From: Begonia masoniana
Lineage: Eukaryota; Streptophyta; Magnoliopsida; Cucurbitales; Begoniaceae
DNA: 64,000 bases
Direction of reading: 5' to 3'
Assembly: GCA_022432975.1 (NCBI GenBank)
Contig: CM039509.1
Location: 884,482 to 948,481, forward strand
Shown here: positions 56,050 through 64,000 of the stretch, one piece after another
Layout: each line of letters begins with the position of its first letter
Position numbering within the stretch: position 1 is the stretch's first letter
Position numbers and translations under genes: made by a program
Notes under the pieces: model-generated
Databases searched by the model: none
What the model was told of the DNA's origin: nothing
The model's input: only the letters and a program-made list of their open reading frames with translations

Positions 56050-57760
56050 TATTTAATTGCGCACGATTAACGGATCCTAGACATCAATCTCAAACCCTAG
56101 AGAGATTAGAAACTGGAAAAAAGAGTCAAATTCTATCAAAATCAATCATCCCATACAAAAGCAACTAAAGGAAATTAAATACCCATGAAATCCTATATCT
56201 AAGGAAACAAAATAAACTCCTAAAAGAAATCAAATAAACTAAAATAAAGAAACCAAATAAACTCTTAAATAAAATAAAAGAAGAAAATCATAGATTTGAG
56301 AAAATATGGAAATTAATCTATAAAAGGCATCATTTTGAATCATTCTCCTGAGCTAAAAAGAAATTTGTCCTCAAATTTGGAGCAACATCGTCAGGGAGGC
56401 ACATCAATGAGGAGGTCTGCCTGGAAAGCATCGTCAAACTCAGTGATAAAATATTGGACCGACACTAGAACATCGGGGTCGTGAGGCACCTGCTTGCCGA
56501 AGAAAATGAAGACAACTCCGATTTGCAAGATCTCTACATCGAACGCTCCAAATATAAAGCTGTAGTCGGGAGCGATGGTCGTATTGCCATGTTCGATAGA
56601 GGAATAATGAGCAAACTTCTATACCCACCACGTCACACATAACTTGGTCCCTGTAAATGGACCCAATGGAAAAACTTACCAAGGCCCGTTGAGAAACCGT
56701 GACGTTCATTCCAATTTGTAATAATGACAACTTGTATGGCTTCGGGTGCTTCTCATGTATGAAGCCTAATTTAGAGACCACTTCTTCAGCAACGACGTTC
56801 TCACAACTTCCAGAGTCGATGATGAACTTGCACTCTTTGCCACCAATGACACTGGTTGACTGAAAAATATTATTCCGCAACGATGTTTCTTCTTGAAGTT
56901 GTGGAGCTAGCAGAGGGTGACCCACCACCAAACATTGGCTTGTGTCGCCGTTAATGAATTCCAAGTCCACACCCTCAGAATCAGGATCTTCGTCGCTATC
57001 GTAAATCGGGTCGCCCAAATCTTTAAACTCCAAGATTTCTTCCTCAGTGCTGTCGTAAATCGAGTCGCCCAAATCTTTAAACTCTAAGATTTCTTCAACT
57101 TGAAGACTTCCATGGAATTCAAGAATGTCAGTACTCATCCCTGACTCCCAATGCCTCCTATCATTATCGATTGGAATCATCTGTCTCCTCTGACGGGTTT
57201 GAGGAATATCCTCGTTAGGTTCGGAATCCGCAAAATTGGGCTCTTCGTGCCTCCCCTCTTGGCGCACTCCTCCGTTTCAATGGTTCTGGTTTTCGAATAG
57301 CGCAGTCATCCTCGCTGTTAATTGATCCATAATCTGATCCAATTCTTGATCAACGATTTGGGCGATCGTAAATTTCTCCAACACGTTGTTGTCTCTGATT
57401 CCTTCTGCCCGCCATGGATGCAAGAATCTGTTCGGCTCTGATACCAATTGCCGCAATGGTTATTTCAAGATAACTCCGAAACTAACAAGAGCTGTTGAAT
57501 CGCGCACGATTTTCAGCAATTGTCTAATAAAAATCTATTTAATCTACTACGTGAAAATAAAATATAACTTCGAGTTTGTAACTCTACCTTTACATCAATT
57601 TATAGAAAAAAATAAAACCATATATGAGATTCTAATGCAGGTCCACAAGCCCACCCAACTAGAACTCAAGTACCAAGTGGCTGTAAAATTTCACATTTTA
57701 TCACCTGTGAATGCATATAAAAAATAATTTTAATATATCTCCAAACACTTGATCAAAACC
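56050..57760 (-). mobile_element. Truncated Ty3/Gypsy element (gag-protease with LTR pieces)
   Basis: On the minus strand the primer site TGGTATCAGAGC (57446-57435) follows an LTR that ends CA at 57449 and extends up to about 57700-57760. A purine-rich tail (GAGGACAAATTT, GGAGAATGATT, near 56375-56335) precedes a probable 3' LTR (56335 down to about 56050). Both LTR pieces share AATCGTGCGC(G/A)ATT. Only gag and protease remain between them. Outer borders are approximate and no TSD was found. Confidence 0.6.
56440..57267 (-). pseudogene. Gypsy gag-protease fragment with a duplicated acidic motif
   Basis: The frame contains a protease with active site FIIDSGSC and the pattern KPYKLSLLQ. Upstream is an acidic region in which EEILEFKDLGDSIYDS is followed by EEILEFKDLGDPIYDS, a recent internal duplication. 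The flap region reads LFLYRTWQYDH, where intact relatives have LLGRPWQYD, so it is mutated. Confidence 0.75.
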
Positions 57761-58836
57761 CCTTTTGACATCACATTTAGCTACTTCCAGACAAGAGAAG
57801 TGGGTAATGGTTATATTTCATTATCAGTCTTCATTTCTTCTTTGCTTGACCAAGTAATTGCTCTCCCTATTTATTCATGATTTGAATGTGGACATAAAAC
57901 CTCTAATGGCGGTTCAGCAGGCACCAGCTGCCTGAAAATAACATTCAAGTAGGTGGTCCTACGATAGCTCTGCGGCTGTCTTCGTTGTTTACTCCTGTAG
58001 AATTGGACCTGTTATAATTGGTGTGACCCGATTTCTGTTTGGACCAGGCCGGTTCGGCCCACGTTGTAAATCTCACTATGACTAAGATTTTTTGTTTACG
58101 TATAAATATATGCTTGAGTCGCAAAACTCATTGTACCTTTGATTTTAGAGATTTCTCCTCTCTCCGTGGTTTTTTTCCTTTAGAATTTTCCACGTAAATC
58201 TTGGTGTCCACTATTTTCTCGTTTTTCAATTTCCGTTTCAATTTCGGTTTTCTCAACAAGACCAGGATATTTTTTTGGAATACTATTTTGTTGCATGTTC
58301 TTGGACAGTATTTTCATTTTAGGTCTTGAAAAGATTACTAAACTATGCCTACGCAGATTTTCAAAGCTTTGGGAGCCATGGAAACTTTGTTTTATCCAAC
58401 AACACTGGTCATTTATAAAGATCGAATTGGCCAAGTCATAGCGCTGAAATCGAGAACCATATTGAATAGTGTTTGTTGAGTTAGTTTAAGGAATAAAACG
58501 AGTTACTTTATGCAAGTTACTTTATGCAAATCGAGAGTTACTTTTTTTTTTGTTTTTTTTTTTAAACCCTCAACTATGCAGTTCTTTTCAAAGAAAAAAC
58601 CTAAAAATTTACTGTTCATCAAAAAAAAAACTTTCAACCATTAAAAAATAGGCAAAACAAACCCTAAAGGACGACCCTTCTATTTAGATCGGCAGTCCCT
58701 TCTAATTTTACCAAATTGTCGTGACGGCTTTTTAGTGAGAAGGGACGGCCGGTCTAATCACTGCATCAAGACCCGTGACATAAGTCTTTGTCCCATATAG
58801 ATCGGCCGTCCCTTCTCCCTTTATTTAAACCACAAC
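57761..58836. other. Intergenic region with three copies of a GATCGGC..GTCCCTTCT motif
   Basis: The motif gatcggcagtcccttct occurs at about 58688-58704, inverted as agaagggacggccggtc at 58740-58756, and direct again as gatcggccgtcccttct at about 58800-58817. These may be sub-terminal repeats of a DNA transposon or a retroelement end. No coding region is seen. Confidence 0.4.
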
Positions 58837-60664
58837 TGTAACACTCTAAAAATATCACACCAACGTTTTGACAAATTCAATTGGGATAGGAGGACAAACC
58901 AACACAAAAATTTATACCTACCTAATTCATCTACCAACATTTAAGGAAATGTTGGGATATTTCTCTTTAAAACGTTGATCGGTGAGGAAGAAAAACCTCA
59001 CCAACCAACGCATTCATTCTGAAATTAGAGAGCAAAGAAACTTACCTCGTCGGAAAACTCAACCCGATCTCCGACCACCGCGAACAGCGCCGACCTTCAA
59101 CCGAACTCCCCTCCAGCAAAACTCTCTCCCTCGGCCGAACATTTTTCTGGCAAAGCTTTCTCTCTCAACCGAGCTTCATTTCTCGGCAGCGAGAAGCTTT
59201 TCCCGAACAAACGATCGAGCTCCGACGAAGCTTCCCTCGATCGAAACTCACCGGCGAAAATCCATACCTCGACCAAACTCCTCTCCGTCGAAACCCTCTC
59301 TCTCGGCCGACGCCCTCCATCATCGACCGGCCGAATTCTGACCTCCTTTCCTCTCGGCCACTCGAGCTCTCCCTCTCTCTCTGGTCGCCGTTCGACATCG
59401 CAGAGAGAGAAGCTCTCTCTGCTCTCTGCCCTCGCGAAGAAGAAGAACAGGAAGAGGGTGGTTCAGTTTTATTTTAAAACTGAACCGGTTCTTTTAAAAA
59501 GAATTGAACCAACCCAACCCAAAAATCCGAACCAAACCAGTTCTTTGCAGCCTAAACCGAACCAGACCAGAACAGTCCAAACCGGGCACTATTCACCACC
59601 GGCACTGTTCATCCGAACCTGAACCGACCCAAATTTTTACCCAACTCAAAATTCGACCCGAACCGATCGAAGATTTTACTGGTAAGGAATTTCTACCTAA
59701 ATTCTTATGAAATTGGTTTATTAAAATGAGAAATTTATATGGATATTTTATTTAGGTAGAAAATTTCTGAAAAGTTGTCTGAAGTGATTTAATTCGACCA
59801 TATCCGACCTACGAGTCACGAAATTATTTGGAATTTCAGAAAATCCCTATAAACCCTAATCGCTCGGAATCCAGGTAAGTGTAAATACAATGTTTTACAA
59901 CATTTTGACTACGGCCCTACATCACAAGATATATATTATTTTCTTTATTATTGTTTTATTTTATTACACGTTTTTTTATGGTTGAGCACACATGTTAGAA
60001 TATTGACACAGAATTGTTTAAAAAGATAAAATGGGTAGGATATTTGCATTTGTATGAAAATGACGGCAAATACGTGATAGCAAGAGCTTGATGGCTAAGT
60101 CTTAAAAGTAAAAGTAAAAGTAAAAGAGGGCGAAGTCAGAGATGACTAAGTCTTAAAAGAAGGTTGACTTTTAACGAGTCTGTAACTGTTAACAGGATTC
60201 GGTAAAAGTAAAAGTAAAAGTAAAAATTTTGTAACTTGCACGTATTTCCACTTACTGAGATTTCTCATAGCTTTTAACTTGTGATGTAGGTGAATTTTTG
60301 TCTGAGGAAGAAATAGCTGCTATTGAGAACCCTCCAGTGGCAAGCGAGCATACAGATGAAGAAAATATTGTTGAATTCGTAGAAAAAGATCTAAATTAGT
60401 ATGCTTAAATTTTTAAACGATATTAATGTTTTATTTCAGTTTAAGACTTGAATTATTATGTTGAACTTTATTATTATTTAATTGTGTTAATTATGCAATG
60501 GTTTCAAGATTTTGACAAAATTTATTACAAAGCTTCCGCACAATTAAAATTTTCAATTAATATTTAAATTTTCAAATTATGATTCGGCGCTCAATTTCAA
60601 ATCAATTTGGGGAAAATTCTAGGGTTTCAAATTGGAGATTTTTAAATTGAGGCGTTACAACAAC
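58832..60664 (+). mobile_element. Solo LTR of a Ty3/Gypsy-like retrotransposon (1823 bp) with TSD
   Basis: The LTR 58837-60659 begins TGTAACACTC and ends GGCGTTACA, so the ends TGTAAC/GTTACA are perfectly inverted. The TSD acaac is on both sides (58832-58836, 60660-60664). No primer site or coding domain follows. Inside are a Pro/Arg-rich chance ORF at 58982-59341, two (AAAAGT)n blocks (60105-60130, 60199-60228), and a short acidic frame at 60292-60402 (EFLSEEEIAAIENPP...) just after a splice-acceptor-like tgatgtag. Confidence 0.88.
60105..60228 (+). repeat. Two (AAAAGT)n hexanucleotide blocks
   Basis: About four units of aaaagt sit at 60105-60130 and again at 60199-60228. The phrase actaagtcttaaaag/gctaagtcttaaaag is repeated beside them. 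Both are inside the solo LTR. Confidence 0.8.
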
Positions 60665-61088
60665 TTTCCTCTTTTAAAATCACACCAAAATCCTCTTCTC
60701 TCCTCTCATCTTCTCGAATACTTTCTTCCTCCGACGATATTGCTTTCGATTAATCGACAATTCGGCGAAGTATAAATTATAAGTTTTTTTTTATATATAA
60801 TTTTAGGTTTTAATCTATCTCTTGTAAATATTTATAATTTTCTTTCATAATGCAGTTTGTTTGTTTTTATTATATATTTATCTATCATACTGTAGTTAAT
60901 TAGATCCTATCTGTTATCGTTTCTCGTACTGCTTATTAAGTTGTGTGATTGTACTGTGTAAATAATCTTTATTTTATCAATTATATAATCTTTATTTTTG
61001 TATTTTTTATTATATTGACGTAAAAATATTATAATATGCTTCATTCGTTTATATTAAATTAATATAAACTAATATAGTTTAAGAATTA
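60665..61088. other. Intergenic region 3' of the P450 gene
   Basis: AT-rich sequence with no gene or repeat that I can delimit. Confidence 0.4.
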
Positions 61089-61836
61089 TTACATCGGTCT
61101 CTTGGCAGAAAGGCGGAGAGGAACTCTCTTGTGCACTGTAATCCCATAAGCTTCATCCATGTCCAACTCTTCTCCATCAACCAACTCCCAATCAAAGCAC
61201 AGCACAAGGTTTGCCAAGGCAATCTCAATAACTTGAACCCCAAAGTTCAGACCAGGACAGCTCCTCCTCCCCACCCCAAACGGAAGAAACTCATAGTGTT
61301 GTCCCTTGTAATCCACCGAGCTGCCGGAAAATCTCTCCGGCTTAAACTCGTTCGGATTTTCCCAATACTTCGGGTCCGATGCTATCGATTTTGCATCGAC
61401 GAATACCCGGGTTCCCGCCGGAATATCGTATGATTGAATTCTGCTGTTTTCTAATGTTTCTCGGGGTAGTAACAATGGAACCGGTGGGTGTAGTCGGAGT
61501 CCCTCCTTTATCACTAATTTTAGGTAAGTTAGATTGGAGATGTCTTCTTCTTCGACCTTCTCTTTCCCTTTCATGGCTTCTCTAACCTCTCTCTGTGCCT
61601 TTTCCATTACTGATGGGTTCCTCATCAGCTCCGCCATTATCCATGTTAGGGTTGCTGATGATGTGTCTGTTCCTGCAATGAAAATATCCTGCAATCCAAC
61701 AAATTGGACGAGTGAAAAGACTGAAAAACTAGCCCACCCATCCAGCCGAAAACACAAGTATGATCACAAAAAACGATGGGTACAACAATAATTACGAACC
61801 AAAAAGTTTAGATTTCAAAAACTTAAATGTAAAAAC

Positions 61837-61869
<33 letters not shown>

Positions 61870-63038
61870 GTGCTTGAAATTTTTATCACAGTCAAAATTT
61901 ATAATAAATCGCAAGTGTTGCAAAGGCACAAAAATTTTTAGATTATATTCTAGTATATATTGAATATGTTGATAAAATTTCAATGAAATGGTTTGATAAA
62001 TTTTGAATATTAAAAAAAAAAAATTACTGTCAGAACAGCCTTGATTTGTTCATTGGTGAGAGAGATGGGTTGATCAGGATCCTTCTGAACACGAAGCAAA
62101 GCATCGACAATATCCTCAATCTCCGATCTATGGCGACGATCGTCTCTGTGTTCGTTAATAACTCTGTCATAAAAGCTATCCAACTCTCTAAAACACTTGT
62201 CAAGACTAGCTTTTACGCCATTAAACCTGTTCACCCAGTGCAGCCATGGGAAGTAATCAGAAATGCAGAAGCCTCCTAATAAATTCTGCGTTTCTTGAAG
62301 AAGCTCATGAAATCTACTCTTCTCCCCATTAACTCCTACTCCTTCTTCTCTTCTCCCAAAAGCAACTCTACAGACTATGTTGTTTGCTAAAGAGAGTGTC
62401 AATTCACTTATGTTGACACCCGAGCTCGAAGACGAAGCAGCTATGGCGTCGATCATCATCCCAACTTCTTCTTCTCTCACGGACTGATAAGACTTAACCT
62501 GTTACAGAATCAGTTGGAGAATTAGTGTTAATTTAATGCACTATTCTCTGTGGATTTCCGAGAATCGTTTTCTTAAGTTTGAATCTTTGCATTGTCGTGT
62601 ACATACCAACTTGGCAGTAAGCAAATGCAACGTCATAATCTTTCTGATTTCTCTCCAGTAATCTCCATAAGGAGAAAGTGAAACGGAGGAGCGGTTATAG
62701 GTGAGTTTGTTAGCCGAATAAAGAGACGGCCGACCGGAGAAAGCGAGGTCGTGGCCCTTGAAAACTTCTCTCGCCATGTCAGCGGAGGAGATGACAATGG
62801 TGGGAACTGCTCCGAGCTGCAGAAACATGAGAGGACCATATTTTCTAGAGAGGGTTTGCAGAGATTTATGAGGTGGGTGGGTGAGCTGGTGGAGGTTTCC
62901 GATCAGAGGTAGCCGTTTAGGACCAGGGGGGACGGCGGATCTGCAACTAGATCCTTCTAGCTTCCGTTTAACATTCTTCGTTATCCATAAGATTACAAAA
63001 AGGGTAAGTAAAACGAATAGAGACTGGAAAACTTCCAT
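61089..63038 (-). CDS. Cytochrome P450 of the CYP71 clan
   Basis: Haem-thiolate monooxygenase anchored to the ER. Minus-strand exons: 63038-62607, 62498-62028, 61688-61089, giving 1503 nt and 500 residues. Features in order: N-terminal membrane anchor (about 4-22), hinge PPGPKRLPLIGNLHQL, I-helix AGTDTS (oxygen activation), K-helix ExxR in KEGLR, FKPERF, and the haem loop FGVGRRSCPG with the axial Cys at 445. The signature and length suit CYP71, close to CYP71B or CYP71A, but subfamily and substrate cannot be fixed by eye. Many CYP71s act on terpenoids, indoles or phenylpropanoids. It has an extra intron after codon 144 in addition to the central intron common in the clan. A 29-base A run (61837-61865) lies in the second intron. 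All joins are in frame. Confidence 0.93.
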
Positions 63039-64000
63039 TGTTGGGTAGAATTTGGAGCAGGGATAGGTCTAAATATAGTACGAGAGACGTGGAGAAGATG
63101 AACTCAGAAAATCATATGAAAACCAGTGTCGTAAATGAAGAACCTGCCCCGCGTCCACTAGTCAAGTATTCGCGCATGGGATATGAATATGATCAGCATG
63201 CAACTCCGTCCAAGACTTCCTCCATAGACTCTCCACGTGAACCATGATTTCAGAATTTGTTTTTGATATTAGATCAATACGTTGTTATCGTGTAAGAATT
63301 GAATTACGGATCAAGGACAACTCTATTTATAAATAATTTACTTTATATTTTTTTAAACAACGTTAAATTGTACAGTTCTACTGGTACGGACTGTGCTCTT
63401 ACAACTAATATAATTTTTGGTCGTCTTCTTCTTCGCATGATCGTAAGTGTTTTATATTATAGTATGAACTTACTATATTAATTTATTATTATTATATTAT
63501 ACTTGCTTAATTTATTATTTTTAACATAAATATGATTGAAGAATTAAATTTCTTGTTTATAAATTTAGATCTTTTGTCTCAAGCTTGATCTTATCTTGTT
63601 ATCACAATTTGAAAACGTCGCCAATTTGAAAAATACATCTCTCAATATCTAGTATGAAAAATGAAAAAAATGTTCTTCTCAAAAAATTAAAGCCCAAATG
63701 TTATCGAAAAGTCGTAAGTCACAATTTTATATTTCATGATATCATTGATTTATTATTATTATATTAAGTGGACTAACAATAATAAAATTTAAGGTTAAAA
63801 CTAATTTAAACCCCAAATGGGTTTATTTACGTTACCTCAAAAACTAATCCTTAACAAATAAAACCTAAAGTATTAAAAATCTAACAAATCAAATATTAGC
63901 GGGGACTACCCTCAAAGAACGGGGGTTGTTTTTCGTGTTCCAGAACCAGAGGACCGGTCTTAGAGAATGACCTTTCGTTCTTCATCCAGTGCTTAAAATT
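63039..64000. other. P450 promoter side and AT-rich flank
   Basis: Bases 63039-63245 are the upstream side of the P450 gene. Two small plus-strand ORFs here are short and of unlike composition, so I do not call them. The rest is AT-rich with nothing recognisable. Confidence 0.4.

Noticed and set aside
58982..59341. 119-codon Pro/Arg-rich ORF as a gene
   Set aside because: It lies inside a solo LTR, has simple biased composition and no recognisable domain.
1..64000. CRISPR array, operon or bacterial defence system
   Set aside because: The window is plant nuclear DNA; repeats seen are LTRs, MITEs and simple repeats, with no regularly spaced direct repeats.

Overview
This is nuclear DNA from a flowering plant, almost certainly a eudicot. 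The genes have many introns with GT/AG borders, intergenic DNA is AT-rich, and the proteins belong to plant-only families (STICHEL-like, BT-type BTB/TAZ, SOBIR1, chloroplast cp31, CYP71). About half of the sequence is transposon-derived. A cucurbit would fit, but nothing here fixes the species.

Genes from left to right: a GDSL esterase/lipase (561-2593, +); a membrane protein with one C2H2 finger (3229-6204, +); the 26S proteasome lid subunit RPN7 (7303-10734, +); a STICHEL-like 2 AAA/DnaX-type protein (15167-12211, -); a BTB/POZ-TAZ protein of the BT1/BT2 type (24361-26134, +); an ABHD17-like alpha/beta hydrolase (30111-27561, -); a damaged MHF2/CENP-X gene (32706-35428, +); a SOBIR1-like receptor kinase (37997-36123, -); a protein-L-isoaspartate methyltransferase (40588-42858, +); a cp31-type chloroplast RNA-binding protein (45056-43309, -); and a CYP71-type P450 (63038-61089, -). 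They are not an operon. Their company looks like ancestral eudicot gene order: from memory, RPN7, STIL2, CP31A and an ABHD17 hydrolase lie close together on Arabidopsis chromosome 4, PIMT2 lies beside CP31B on chromosome 5, and PIMT1 lies near BT2 on chromosome 3.

Several mobile elements can be delimited to the base by matching target-site duplications (TSDs): a 1.58-kb internally deleted Copia element (17851-19429, TSD ccttt); a 1.1-kb solo Copia LTR (20116-21223, TSD agaac); a 651-bp Mutator-type foldback MITE (31396-32046, 9-bp TSD); a very young 1.4-kb gag-only LTR element inside an MHF2 intron (33723-35138, TSD ctttc); a 5.0-kb Gypsy element (47145-52183, TSD agttg) nested in an LTR of an older chromovirus; and a 1.8-kb solo LTR (58837-60659, TSD acaac). 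There is also a 5S-rRNA-bearing Cassandra-like LTR remnant (about 6849-7110) and a nuclear insertion of plastid 23S rDNA (about 23668-24012).

The most unusual signal is a run of nine consecutive short hairpins (20754-21001) in the transcribed part of the solo Copia LTR. Most carry the same GGGAG apical loop, while their stems differ in sequence and stay paired. A second theme is single-base frame breaks in five otherwise well-conserved genes (GDSL, ABHD17, MHF2, SOBIR1, cp31), which raises the question of residual assembly indels versus real gene decay.
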